Translations under genes and position numbers: made by a program | Source of the DNA: Portulaca oleracea | Taxonomy: Eukaryota; Streptophyta; Magnoliopsida; Caryophyllales; Portulacaceae | Direction of reading: 5' to 3' | Length of the DNA stretch: 64,000 nucleotides | Assembly: GCA_029582165.1 (NCBI GenBank) | Contig: CM055879.1 | Span: 38,721,330-38,785,329, forward strand | Notes under the pieces: generated by a model | Database searches by the model: none | What the model was told of the DNA's origin: nothing | The model's input: only the letters and a program-made list of their open reading frames with translations | Part shown: positions 49,013 through 59,486 of the stretch, piece by piece | How the letters are laid out: every line of letters starts with the position of its first letter | Numbering within the stretch: position 1 is the stretch's first letter

Positions 49013-49320
49013 GGACAATGATACACATCTTGACTCAAGATGGTTAATAATCATCTTGAATTGTCTAAATTTTATATTTTGTTAACTTTTAATAATATTT
49101 TCTATAATAATTACGTATATTTATCAACTACAAGAGTATAATATTTATTTGCTAGGTCAAAAAATATAAATAATAGCTAATTTTATCAATCATAGTAGAA
49201 AATGCATATTTTATATATAGTTTTATTTATGAAAAACATAAATAAATAAATAAATATTTTTATATTGTTTATAGGTTAAAATAATCCTCAAAGTAATGAA
49301 ACATACCTTTATAACGATTT
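49013..49320. mobile_element. Hairpin-ended MITE, CATCTTG subfamily, right end eroded
   Basis: Begins AATGATACACATCTTGACTC with hairpin CATCTTGACTCAAGATG, then CATCTTG again. The body ('aataaataaataaatattt', 'gaaaatgcatattttat') is an inverted relative of the 26381-26784 element. Right end not placed. Confidence 0.5.
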
Positions 49321-49369
49321 AATTATAGTTACATTTAATTTTATGAGTGATTTAAGTGATATGCAAGAA

Positions 49370-50270
49370 GTGGCCAGAGAGGCCATCTCTCAGATTCAAA
49401 GAATATGCCCTGATCGAATTAATAAAAAAATTATATAATTAGTATATTGAATGTCAATGTTGAGATGTATTTTTTTTTGAAGCCAAGTAAAAATAGTAAG
49501 AGATACAAAAATATGGACTAAGGCCCTGTAAATTTCATGGGTATCCTGAGTTAGATAATTAATTACCGAAAGCTACTGATTGTTACCGAAAGTTACTAAA
49601 AATTACCAAAAGTTACCGAAATCTACACACAAAAAATTAACATTTATTTATTTAACATTTTAGACTGCCATATTTTTAATACTTATCAAAAGTTTACTCA
49701 GATCAAAAGTTACCAAAAGTTACCAAAAATTACCAAAAGTTATCAAAAGTTACCAAAAGTTACCATAAGTTACCAAAATTCAGCATTTACCATACCACAA
49801 CTTACAAACCAAATTTACAGGCCCTAATTAATAGATAGTTGTGTATGAGTACTTTAATAAGAAGATAAGATATGTTCCCCATGTCCCTGTTAATTGGTAT
49901 ATTTAACTATAAATTTTTATGTTTTTAATTATTTTTTATTTTATATTTCTAATGTAACGTTTATTAATTTTATATCTACATATATTTTATGTCTCTTCTA
50001 ATTAATATTTATCAATTTAATACTTTTATGAATGCCCTTTCTAATGATTATTTTGATTCCTAGCTTCCCCATTGTTTAAAGCGACAAATCTTTCCTAAGA
50101 CATTTATCATTTCCGGTAAAAGAAATAGAATAAAAAATATAAGAAGTTATCCATACCGTTTTTCTTTTTTTTAAAAAAAAAAAAATCATTGCGAGCCTCA
50201 AGTTCTCAAAGCCACCGGTAGTACTTGTTACGTGATGATAAGTATCTTCCATTTTTTTTGGCAATATGCC
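49370..50270. repeat. Duplicated upstream flank, paralogous to 43640-44560
   Basis: Matches the region upstream of the third Kunitz gene: 'gaggccatctctcagattca' (near 49380 and 43650), the 'gaagccaagtaaaaata' stretch, and 'ctcaaagccaccggtag' followed by 'cttgttacgtga'. The two regions differ by the MITE at 49522 here and by the 508-bp insertion at 43968 there. Together with the shared promoter and 3' flank this bounds the duplicated unit. Confidence 0.7.
49522..49824. mobile_element. GGCCCTGTAAATTT MITE with TACCAAAAGTT array
   Basis: Left GGCCCTGTAAATTTC, right AAATTTACAGGCCC, TAA on both sides (49519-49521, 49825-49827). The interior is an array of about a dozen 'taccaaaagt' units, ten to eleven bp each, the same design as the CCGCAAC elements with a different unit. 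Confidence 0.8.
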
Positions 50271-50880
50271 GCGCCACCTCTCTGTATTAAAATAAACAAA
50301 TAAGATATTTTGAATATATCATTAAATCGTATCACATGTCCGTACGACCGTAATATTATAAAAATGCATTGTTGTTCAATATTTAATCGAACTAAATGAT
50401 GGAGATTAAAATTTTTAACATATAATATTGGTAATTAGGTACATGATAATACATGTCTTATTTTCTTCATTGACTTATCCTCTTTTCCCCTCTGTTTTTT
50501 TAAATAGTTAAAAGATGGAACACCTGTTTGTACTTATCAAGATGTTAAATTCAAAATTAAGTACGTATTTATCAGTATTTATTATAAAATTTATCATAAA
50601 TTTATTAATAATATTTCAAAATTGTATCAATATTTAATTATGTATCAATATTTTTACATTAATTTAACTCATAAAAAATTAGATTATTTCATGATATAAT
50701 TTGCGATGATCGATTTATGCTACTTTTTTTTTACAAAAATAAGCTAGGAGAAAAGACAGATTAGTGACGTATTCTCACAAGAAATCAACCCGCCCTATCT
50801 AACTCAACTAAATCACAGAAATTAGGCGATTTATTCTACTGAACAAAAGAACATGTCGTAAAGCAGGAAGTTGTGTTGAT

Positions 50881-51053
50881 GATAATGCTTGCTACATGGC
50901 CCCACACAGGCATGCAGATTATTCAATGGCTTCTCCACAGGAACTACAGTCTATAAATAGGAGGCACGGAAGCCCCCCTTGAACCCACCAACACACCACC
51001 AAACCCTAAGCAAATTAAACCCTAGCTAGCTATATATCATCTAAGTATCAAAA
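50881..51053 (+). promoter_or_regulatory. Conserved promoter and leader, fourth Kunitz gene
   Basis: TATAAATA at 50952-50959. Shares upstream block, TATA position and telobox-like leader with 46921-47092; the leader is slightly expanded before the ATG. Confidence 0.75.
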
Positions 51054-51725
51054 ATGGCTATGATTTCCCTCCTCGGCGGTGCGACCACCCTGGTCCTCCT
51101 CCTGGTCACCTTCTCCGCCACCCAAACCACCGCATACGGTGAGGTAGTCCTTGACTCAGAAGGCAACCCACTGGAAGTGGGCTCGGAGTACTACATCAAG
51201 CCAGCCGGGTTCGGGTTCCGGGGAGGGATCAAGCGGTCCCCAAAGTCGTCCGACCCGGATCAGGCCCTCGGGTGCCCTCTGTACGCCGTCGAAGCCGCCA
51301 GCGAAGTCGACAGAGGTCAACCCTTGAAGTTCATCCCGGCCGACAAAACCCAGACGCAGATCCTTGTCTCCTCCGACATCAAGATCGACTCCGGCTTCAG
51401 CGCCTACTGTCGGGACAATGGGCTCTGGAGGGTGACCCTTGACGCGTTGAACCGCCGTGACGTGGTCATCGCCTCCGGAGCTTTCGGCGTCCCGAGTAGC
51501 TTGTTCAAGATCGAGAAGGTTGAGAGCGCCGTCGGTCCGGCTTACAAGATCAATCATTGTCCCAGCCCCACGGGAGCTCCCTGCGGGGACTTGACCGTTT
51601 TTAAGGACTTCTTTTTCGAGGTTAAGTTGTTGGGTGTTACTAATAATTCTGAGGAGACTCTTGAGGTTTACTTCGTCAAGAAATCTGGTGATGAGCAGTC
51701 TGTGTTGTACAGAGCTGATAACTAA
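51054..51725 (+). CDS. Kunitz-type (STI/miraculin-like) protease inhibitor, tandem copy 2
   Basis: Intronless, 223 residues. Signal peptide about 1-25 (TTLVLLLVTFSATQTTA). Kunitz signature VLDSEGNPLEVGSEYYI. All four cysteines present: LGCPLYAVE, SAYCRDNGL, INHCPS and APCGDLTVF. It has a few extra residues (SSDPDQA) before the first Cys compared with the copy at 47093. The middle section TQTQILVSSDIKIDSGFSAY is identical in both, which points to recent duplication or gene conversion. Its stop is about 600 bp from the 3' end of the convergent UGT gene. Confidence 0.93.
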   Translation: MAMISLLGGATTLVLLLVTFSATQTTAYGEVVLDSEGNPLEVGSEYYIKPAGFGFRGGIKRSPKSSDPDQALGCPLYAVEAASEVDRGQPLKFIPADKTQTQILVSSDIKIDSGFSAYCRDNGLWRVTLDALNRRDVVIASGAFGVPSSLFKIEKVESAVGPAYKINHCPSPTGAPCGDLTVFKDFFFEVKLLGVTNNSEETLEVYFVKKSGDEQSVLYRADN

Positions 51726-51929
51726 TCCAGTCAGGAATAATATTCTTCTACTGGTGATGTGGAATTGAGGATGGAAAGAGGTAGAGAATAATACGTACAT
51801 CTCCAGTATCGTTGTCTTTGCTTTGGAAGTAGCTTCCTCATTTCATGTACTCTTAATAACAATGGACGCATGACTTCCATTCCTAAATGAAATGTTCTTG
51901 TGTATTGATTGACATATAGTCATCGTATA

Positions 51930-52292
51930 ATGCATTACCATAATATTAAAGATAAAAGATTAACTAATTGGTCTACATGTCATGAAATTAAAGGAGCTGT
52001 GTGTTACTGGAAAAAAAATGATATAATTGACTTTGTAACTACAATATCATTGTATAAACTGTGTAACATCATGTTTTTATTTATGATCTTCTAAGTTTGT
52101 GAAAAAATACATAAAATATATCTTATAAAGTTCATCCAATTAGATTGTTATTATAAATTTCTTATAATTGAAAATTAATAGTAATTATTAAAAAAATTAG
52201 TATCAAAAGTCATAAGTATTAATTTTATTTCATACATATGAACATAATTTAAACAATATATTTGGATAATCATAAGACACATGTCATCATCT
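51930..52292. mobile_element. Hairpin-ended MITE, TCTTG family, degenerate copy D
   Basis: The interior follows copies A-C ('ttcttataattgaaaattaa', 'gtcataagtattaatttta') and the right end AAGACACATGTCATCAT is recognisable; the left end is eroded. It lies just past the stop of the UGT gene at 52337 and may supply part of its 3' region. A still more decayed piece may lie at 53990-54125. Confidence 0.5.
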
Positions 52293-52336
52293 CTAAACTA
52301 GCTCATTTTTCTTCTAACAAGTTATTTTTCCTTTTC

Positions 52337-53752
52337 TCATGTTTTTGATGCTCCAATTTGATGCAACTGATGGACAAAATCCTCCAAGTCCATACGTGAC
52401 CTCCCACCAACTTTGACTGCTTCCAATGCGGCTTGGGTCATCAACCCAACCCTCCTCTTTTGTGGCATATTTTCATCAAATGATTTAGAGATGATCCGAG
52501 CCAAGTGATTCGGATCAGGGACAGTGGACCCACCCTCACAAACCTTGACTCCCAAACCATGTTCCTCAACCAGAAGCCTTGCATTCAGAAATTGGTCCGC
52601 CTCCATGGGCCACCCCAAAATCATGACCCCAGCCTGTATGCTCTCCAACACCGAGTTCCATCCACAGTGACTCATGAACCCACTTACCGATTTGTGGTTC
52701 AGTATCTTCAGCTGCGGGGCCCATCCCTTGACCACCAGTCCCCGGTCCATGACTCTTTTGTCGAACCCTAGTGGGACCTGCTCATTTGACTTGACTACCC
52801 ACACGAACCGGACCATGCTTTGGGCTAGCCCAGCCGCCAGGGCCTCCATCTGGGGTTGGGTCAGCTCTTTTTGACTCCCAAAGCATACATACAAAACCGA
52901 CCCATCCGGGCAGTTATCAAGCCAGTCGAGTACTATATTATCACTTGGCCCATCCGGGTCAACCCGCCTCATGCTGTCGGATCCACCCAAAGAGCTTAGT
53001 GGGCCGACCCCGAATACCCGGACTTCCTGCTGGTGGCCCAAAACCTTCCTCAAGTGATGAAAATACTCCCCTTCCAAGGCGTGAAAGGAGTTGAAAACAC
53101 ACCCCCAACTCTTGGAATTGGCAAGCAGAGTTTCTCTAATGAGTTCCCAGTCAGGATCACCCTTTACATATCTCCCAAACATGGGAGGGAGACGCTCCTT
53201 CGCAATACAAGGCGATCCGGGTAAGTTCGGAAACTCAATCACTGACGACTCCTCGTATTTTCCTCCTCTTAGACTATCTATATTGCTCCACAGATCTATA
53301 CTAACGGAGATCAAGAAAGCTCCGGATGAGAAAAACCCGATCCGAGGAATAAGAAGCCTCTGGGCCCACTTATAGGTCCACCCGAGGAAGAAATCAGAGA
53401 GGATGGCTGTAGGAGGACAAGGGTGGGACTCGAACCACTGCATAACTGGCTCCTCTAGCTTGCAAAGGGAAGTTATGATAGGGATAGTACCGGAAAATCC
53501 GACATCCTTGACGTTCTCAACGCCGGAGGGGAGGTTAGGGTGGGGAGGGAAGGGGATGACTAGGGTTTTTATCGGGTTCGGGTGACCCGCAGAGAGAAGA
53601 GGGTTTAAGAGGGGGAGGTTTTTGGGGGTTACTATGATGGTTATTTTGAGGCCTCTTAGGGCTAGTTGGTGGGTTAGGTCTAGCAGAGGGAGCATGTGGC
53701 CTTGAGCTGGGTAGGGAAACACCAGTATGTGGGCGGAATTGGCGGTGGACAT
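52337..53752 (-). CDS. UDP-glycosyltransferase, UGT89-like
   Basis: Intronless, 471 residues, the usual length for plant family 1 glycosyltransferases. The N-terminal half has HILVFPYPAQGHMLPLLDL with the catalytic His19 and ILSDFFLGW holding the supporting Asp. The C-terminal half has a complete 44-residue PSPG box at 344-387, WAPQLKIL... through HCGWNSVLES to WPMEADQ; the final Gln favours UDP-glucose. Overall wording (LVFPYPAQGHMLPLLDLTHQ, DGSVLYVCFGSQKEL) is that of the UGT89 group, members of which glucosylate flavonols, benzoates and related phenolics; the acceptor here is unknown. Cytosolic, no signal peptide. Tandem with the gene at 55493, same strand. No clear loss of function. Confidence 0.93.
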   Translation of the reverse strand: MSTANSAHILVFPYPAQGHMLPLLDLTHQLALRGLKITIIVTPKNLPLLNPLLSAGHPNPIKTLVIPFPPHPNLPSGVENVKDVGFSGTIPIITSLCKLEEPVMQWFESHPCPPTAILSDFFLGWTYKWAQRLLIPRIGFFSSGAFLISVSIDLWSNIDSLRGGKYEESSVIEFPNLPGSPCIAKERLPPMFGRYVKGDPDWELIRETLLANSKSWGCVFNSFHALEGEYFHHLRKVLGHQQEVRVFGVGPLSSLGGSDSMRRVDPDGPSDNIVLDWLDNCPDGSVLYVCFGSQKELTQPQMEALAAGLAQSMVRFVWVVKSNEQVPLGFDKRVMDRGLVVKGWAPQLKILNHKSVSGFMSHCGWNSVLESIQAGVMILGWPMEADQFLNARLLVEEHGLGVKVCEGGSTVPDPNHLARIISKSFDENMPQKRRVGLMTQAALEAVKVGGRSRMDLEDFVHQLHQIGASKT

Positions 53753-54139
53753 GGTGGTTTCCGTGGCGGCGAAAGGGAGTCCAGCGGGGGGAGATTGGTG
53801 GACGAAATATAAGTAGTTGTTGGAGTCAGTATGCTTTTTGTTTGATTGAGTTAAATAAATGTAATGATGATAGTTTGATTGAGTTAAATAATTGTAGATT
53901 TGTAGTGCATTCTATTTTCTATTCGCAGAGCCATGACCTCATGTGCATGCCATTTGTTGATTTTAAGTTGTCCTTTTCAGGTCTCATGTCATCAATCATT
54001 TTTAAGTGATTTTCAGTGATACAAAATTTAGAGTATGATGTATCTTAAATTGAAAAAAAATAATGTGATTGCCTTATAAATTATAAATATCATGTAGAAG
54101 TATAAAATCATATTTATAATTAGTGGCATAACCAATGTA

Positions 54140-54388
54140 CTACCTCCGTCCCATATTGTTTGTCCATCCAACTATATTTATAAGTTCAATGGTCATGGGA
54201 AATGGAGTGAAAATGTGTAATGTACCAGAATTGCCCTTACTTTTCTCATGTGAAGAAAAATCAAAAAGAAATAAAAAAGTATTTATTAGGGGTATAATAG
54301 GAATTACAATAATTGGAATTATAAAATGAACAAACATTTTGGGACAAGGGAGTTAGGTAGATGGACAAACAATTTGGGACGGAGGTAG
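54140..54388. mobile_element. Stowaway-like MITE
   Basis: Begins CTACCTCCGTCCCATATTG, ends TTTGGGACGGAGGTAG, TA on both sides. An inverted relative of 20024-20273. Located between the two intact UGT genes. Confidence 0.85.
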
Positions 54389-54465
54389 TATTCAAAGTAG
54401 ATATATTTAATAAATGCTATAAGGTTTTGGTTGTCATTCTTTGACGGCATATTTCTTATAACATA

Positions 54466-54725
54466 CTCCCTCCATTCCTCAATAATTGTCACTTTGGAGT
54501 TTAGGGAAGATTTTAAGAAAATAGTATTGAAAATGATAATTGCATTGGAAATGATAAAAGTAAAAGTTAAGTTTCTATTTTAGTTATATAATTGTATTGG
54601 AAATTGTAAAAGTAAGAGGTAAATTTGAAAAAATGTCATTAATGTTATATTGGAATTGTAAAGTGACAGATATTGTGAAAAATAGAAAATTGATCAAAGT
54701 GACAGATATTGAGGAATGGAGTGAG
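54466..54725. mobile_element. Stowaway-like MITE
   Basis: Begins CTCCCTCCATTCCTCAATAA, ends GAGGAATGGAGTGAG, flanked by TA. Inverted relative of 24991-25248. An internal 95-residue open frame is an artefact. Confidence 0.8.
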
Positions 54726-55492
54726 TATTTTATTAAAAAACACAGACATTATACTTTTATGATAGTATTTTTCATTACAAATATAATGATAGTACTTTTG
54801 AACATTATATATGTCGGAAAATTAATACTCATGATAGTTTTTAAAATCCAGCTAACGTGTAGATTAATGTGGCAGTTAATGTAAAATGGATGGAGTATAA
54901 TTTTATGAAAAATAAGTCATTTGAAAAGCTGATGTCATATCCCAAGACACGTGTTTAATGTAGTTTTCAGTGTATACTTCAGATTTTAAGTTATTATCAT
55001 TAAATTTATTTTCATCAAAATATCTAAAAATATTATTTATTATTATCATCATCATAATTATAATATTATTATTAGTATATATTTTAATAAAAATAAATTT
55101 CATATTATGAATAAAAGTATACAGTTTACTGAAATCTGGCATGAGAAATTTATTTTTGAAAGAGAGTTACACGATGGCCTTTAACTTATAAAGCCCATAT
55201 TAGTAAAGTATAGAAGTTTAACTGACAAGCACGATGACCCTGTTACTTTTGGGCTAGTAGGCGATGAGTCACGATGGATCTGTTCATTGGTGGGCTGTAC
55301 TTGTATTATGGGCTTATTTGCTTTACATATTGTAGTACCGTTTACCCCTCTCCCAAGCCCAAATGCACTGTAAGAAGTAAAATTTTCCTCCTTTCTAATT
55401 TGTGCTAGGACCCAAGTACAGGAAATAAAAGAAAGTAAGAAAAATACATCATTATGTTATTTATGTCCAAGAAGACTACATCAATTAATCTG
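54726..55492. other. Spacer between UGT genes, nothing further seen
   Basis: AT-rich on the left; at 55150-55410 a less AT-rich part with several GGGCT/AGCCC motifs. No open frame, no clear repeat ends. Confidence 0.45.
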
Positions 55493-56923
55493 CTAGCTAT
55501 TAGAAACAACTATTTCTTGTTCTCTTTTTGATTCTCCCGTTTGTCTCAATTCTCTTACAAATTCCTCTAGATCCATATATGATCTCCCACCAGCTTTGAC
55601 TGCCTCCAATGCCTTGTCCCTCATTACTTTCACCCTCTCCTTCTGTGGTACATTTCCATTTATCGAGTTGAATACGACCCGGGCAAACTCATCCGGGTCA
55701 GGGACCGTGGACCCGCCTTCACACACTCGAACAGCCAACCCATGATCCTCAACTAACAGCCTCGCGTTTAAGAACTGGTCCGCTTCCATGGGCCAGCCCA
55801 ATATCATCACCCCGGCCTCTAAGCTCTCCAACACCGAGTTCCATCCACAGTGACTCAAAAACCCACCCACTGCCTTGTGGCTCAGGATCCGCAACTGTGG
55901 GGCCCATCCTTTGACCACGAACCCTCGATCCACGACCTGCTCCTCGAACCCATCCGGTACCCACCCGTCCGACTTGACCACCCACACAAATCGGATCCCG
56001 CTGTGCTCCAGACCCGTCGCCACTGCCTCCATTTGGGGTCGGGTCAGCTCCTTTTGGCTCCCAAAACACATGTACAAAACAGACCCATCAGGGCATTTAT
56101 CGACCCAGTCGAGTACCCCGTTTCCCGGGTCACGATCCGGGTCGACCCACCTCAAGCTCTCGGACCCGGCCATGAAGCTTAGTGGGCCGACCCCGAATAC
56201 ACGCCCGTGGCCCAATTCCTTCTTTATGTGGTCCAAATATTCCCCTTCCAAAGCATAAAAAGAATTAAACACACACCCCCAACTCATCCTATTCGCAAGC
56301 AAACCCTCCTTGACAACTTCCCAATCAGGATCACCCTTCTTATACTTCTTAAATATGGAAGGGAGATGCTCGTTGAGAAACGAAGGCGATCCGGGAAGAT
56401 CCGGAAACTCAACAAAGGGCGAGTCAATAAGACTATCCATATCCATATCCATATGTCTCCACAAACGGGACATAACAGAGTCCAAAAAAACCCTAGTTGA
56501 GAAGAAGGCTATTCTAGGAACTCTAACCTTTTCCGCCCAAACCTGGGTGCACCCGAGAAAGAAGTCAGACAGGATGGCCACAGGCGGAGAAGGGTGGGAC
56601 TGGAACCACTGGATAACTGGCTCCTTCAGCTTGGAAAGGGATGATATGATGAGGGCATTTCCGGAATTTCCAACATCCTTGACGTGCTCAACACCAGAGG
56701 GTAGGTTAGGGTTTGGAGGGAAAGGGAGGACTAGGGTTTGGATAGGGTTAGGGTGGTGGATAGAGAGGAGAGGGTTTAGGGCTGGGAGGTTTTTGGGGGT
56801 GACTAGAATGGTTATTTGGAGACCTCTTAGGGCTAGTTGGTGGGTTAGGTCTAGGAGGGCTAGCATGTGGCCTTGAGCTGGGTATGGAAACACTAGGATG
56901 TGGACTCCCGCGGTGGTCAACAT
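55493..56923 (-). CDS. UDP-glycosyltransferase, UGT89-like, tandem copy 2
   Basis: Intronless. I start at the Met of MLTTAGVHILVFPYPAQGH (476 residues), which matches its neighbour; an in-frame ATG at 56974 would add 17 residues. Catalytic His lies in PAQGHML and the Asp in ILSDFFLGC. The PSPG box is complete at 44 residues (WAPQLRILSHKA through HCGWNSVLES to WPMEADQ, final Gln). It differs from the 52337 copy in the acceptor-binding N-terminal half, so the two may accept different substrates. The tail (SKREQEIVVSNS) is longer. The upstream promoter is interrupted by a hairpin-ended MITE whose target site directly adjoins a TATATAAT-type box. Confidence 0.92.
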   Translation of the reverse strand: MLTTAGVHILVFPYPAQGHMLALLDLTHQLALRGLQITILVTPKNLPALNPLLSIHHPNPIQTLVLPFPPNPNLPSGVEHVKDVGNSGNALIISSLSKLKEPVIQWFQSHPSPPVAILSDFFLGCTQVWAEKVRVPRIAFFSTRVFLDSVMSRLWRHMDMDMDSLIDSPFVEFPDLPGSPSFLNEHLPSIFKKYKKGDPDWEVVKEGLLANRMSWGCVFNSFYALEGEYLDHIKKELGHGRVFGVGPLSFMAGSESLRWVDPDRDPGNGVLDWVDKCPDGSVLYMCFGSQKELTRPQMEAVATGLEHSGIRFVWVVKSDGWVPDGFEEQVVDRGFVVKGWAPQLRILSHKAVGGFLSHCGWNSVLESLEAGVMILGWPMEADQFLNARLLVEDHGLAVRVCEGGSTVPDPDEFARVVFNSINGNVPQKERVKVMRDKALEAVKAGGRSYMDLEEFVRELRQTGESKREQEIVVSNS

Positions 56924-57024
56924 GGTGGTGGGTTTGGGTGGATCTATGTATATATGGGTGCTAACTGCTTGCAAGCTAAGTGATGAGAAAACAAATGGAA
57001 ATTATCAACATATATAATAACTAA

Positions 57025-57407
57025 GGGAAATGATAAAAGTCTTGTGCAACACATATTTTGTGTCTTGTCATTATAGAAAACCTATATATTTGTGAATTAA
57101 ATTGGAAAAAAGTTACATGATTGACTTCTATAACTATAATAATATATATAAATTGTATAAAATCACACTTTTATCCATATTTTTAAAAATTTACAAAAAA
57201 GCGTCTAAAATATGCCAAACGGATGGGGTTCATTCGTTAGGGTGTCAATTTTAATTGTTGGTGTAGCCAACACATTCCAAGCTTCTTATAATTGATAATT
57301 AATAGTATCTGTCAAAAAAATTGGGATTAAAAACGATAATAAGTATTGATTTTATAAGGGAGAAGACATTTAAGGAGTGTCTTGGGGCAAGACACTTATC
57401 ATCACCC
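57025..57407. mobile_element. Hairpin-ended MITE, TCTTG family, copy B
   Basis: Begins GGGAAATGATAAAAGTCTTG, ends GACACTTATCATCACCC; flanked by the exact 9-bp repeat AATAACTAA (57016-57024, 57408-57416). Nearly identical over its whole length to copy A at 40794-41178, so both moved recently. It lies 102 bp above the UGT start codon, between the core promoter and everything upstream. Confidence 0.88.
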
Positions 57408-57416
57408 AATAACTAA

Positions 57417-58129
57417 TGCTTACCCTGACATAAGATTTTATCAGCATATATATATATAATTTTTTGAGCACACAAATATAAATTTATAATCATACTCATG
57501 AAATTAACAATTGTAAATATGTTCATAAAATGAAAATTATAATTAGCTCATAATTAAATTTACAAATGTATGGTGATATATAAATTATGAACTCAAATTA
57601 CAATTATACATATAGTTAAAGAACAAAAATCATATACTCATATATTTATATATATATTCAACGAATATTCGAACATAAAATTTTTTTTTTTCTATTTTTA
57701 TATTCCTGACCTCCTGCCGACGCTTTAGAAGAACAGGTAGAGTAAAAGTGATTCTCTTATCGGTGGTCGGAAATTCCACATTAGGAAAAAGCATGAATGT
57801 GATTGATTAACTTTTGGGGGATGGATATTGGCTGGATACAATTAATTTACTTGTCTACCTTACCAGAGAGAAAAAAAAAAAAAGGAAAAAAGGGATCGTT
57901 TGATGCGATGGTGATAATGAAATGATGCTCCGTGTGCTTCTGAAACACGGTGGAGGATTGTGAGTGGAGTTTGGTGGCACCGTGGGAGGAAAAACAAAGC
58001 AGCTGTGCCGTTCCTATTATGATTCTCTCAAGCCAACTTACTTTCCTGCCTAAAATATAAATTTATGAAACCAAAATAGAATAAAAATATTCCATTATTC
58101 CAAAGCTACTCATTCTAACTCATATTCAT
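57417..58129. other. Spacer, AT-rich
   Basis: No gene. AT-rich to about 57690; then a mixed stretch (57700-58080) with a poly(A) run and 'gtggcaccgtgggagg' wording, which I cannot assign. Confidence 0.4.
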
Positions 58130-58790
58130 TATTTATAGCCCTGCCGAGCTCAGCTCGAGCTTGGCATGCTTGACACTTGACTCGTGAGCTATATTGCAAG
58201 CTTGGGCTCGGCTCGCGAGCTTGGCGAGTCTGAAAAATTAGGCTCGCGGCTTGGCTCGCCAAGGCTCGTGAGCTTTCACGAGCTTTAACGAGCCAATACT
58301 TGTTCATTTTTTTCATTTTGTTGACCTACAAAGTGATAATAAAGAGTAGCTCTTAAAATAAAGAATAAAAAAAGCATTTATAACAAAGTCAAATAATGAT
58401 ATAAAATTGAAAATTAATTAATTCAAAATAACAATTATAGAATATAAAATAAAGTAATCTTATAGCGATAATGAAAATAATTTATGATTGTGGATTTATA
58501 ACACATTAAAAAAAAGATGTATCAAAAGCACAAGTTTCAATTCATATGAATAAGGTAATTTTATTTTGGAAATTGTATTATTAAACACAACATATTTCGT
58601 CCAATTTTCCATTTTCACGAGCATTACGAGCTTCACGAGCCGAGCTTCCTTAGGCTCGACTTGACTTGTTTATGTGACGAGCCCGAGCCCGAGCTGCCTC
58701 GAACTTATTGCGAGCCGAGCTTATCGAGCTTCCCGCCGAGTTGGCTCGCAAGGACTCACGAGCCGGTTTGACTCATTGCCAGCCCTATTC
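58130..58790. repeat. GAGCTCG/GGCTCGCGAGC-rich repeat element
   Basis: Two GC-rich blocks (58130-58300 and 58610-58790) full of 'ggctcgcgagcttgg' and 'cacgagccgagctt' motifs enclose an AT-rich centre, a layout suggesting an old inverted-repeat element. Similar motifs recur at about 460-560 and 22650-22740. No target duplication established. Confidence 0.5.
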
Positions 58791-59037
58791 ATAGTACAAA
58801 ATTCTAAGATTTGGATTAAATTTAAGCTTTGAATATACCAACGTTAAAAAAAAATTGTAAAACATCAAACATGGTTCGAGTAAGATATGTTTAACCATAC
58901 CATACCATACCCAATCATGTTTTTAAATTATTTATATTTTAAATTTTTTATTCAACTCATAAAATTTGCTTAGAAATAAAAAGAAAATAAATGATGTGAC
59001 ATTTATCTCAACTACTTTATTTACCTAACTTTTCTAA

Positions 59038-59486
59038 GGCCTTGTTCTTTTATGCGGTAAGTTGCGATGCGGTAACCTTCCATACCACACTACTCAATAT
59101 TCTACCACACTTCACCACACTCCACCACACTTTATCACATACCAAAATATCGGCCCATGTTCTTTGGATTGGATAAAATGAAGTTTGAATGGATTGGATT
59201 AGATACTTTTTTGGGAAATTGTGTTTTTAGAGAGGAAAAGTGTTTGGGAAATTGTGTAAGGTTTGGATTGGATTGGAAAGAGTTACCAATCCAAAGAACA
59301 GGGTTTGGATTGGATAAAATGAGGTTTGGATGCATTGGACTGGATTGGATTGGATAATCTATGATACTTTTTTGGGACATTGTGTTTTTAGAGAGGATTT
59401 TTTTTTTGAGGAATTGTGTAAGGTTTGGATTGGATTGGATTGGTTAGATTGGATTGGAAAGAGTTACCAATCCGAATAACAGGGCC
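59038..59486. mobile_element. Chimeric GGCC..GTTCTTT element
   Basis: The outer left end GGCCTTGTTCTTTTATGCGG belongs to the CCGCAAC family (with 'ccacacttcaccacactcc' units up to about 59150); at 59153 a second left end GGCCCATGTTCTTTGGATTG begins, followed by TTGGATTGGATAAA units; the only right end is AACAGGGCC at 59486. TAA flanks both outer sides (59035-59037, 59487-59489). So one element family appears to have been captured by, or recombined with, another. Confidence 0.6.

Noticed and set aside
51156..51800. 214-codon minus-strand open frame over the fourth Kunitz gene
   Set aside because: Antisense shadow of a GC-rich coding region; the plus-strand frame has signal peptide, four Cys and a TATA box.
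58130..58790. CpG-rich regulatory island
   Set aside because: The GC-rich blocks consist of a repeated GAGCTCG word also found elsewhere in the window, so a repeat element is the simpler explanation.
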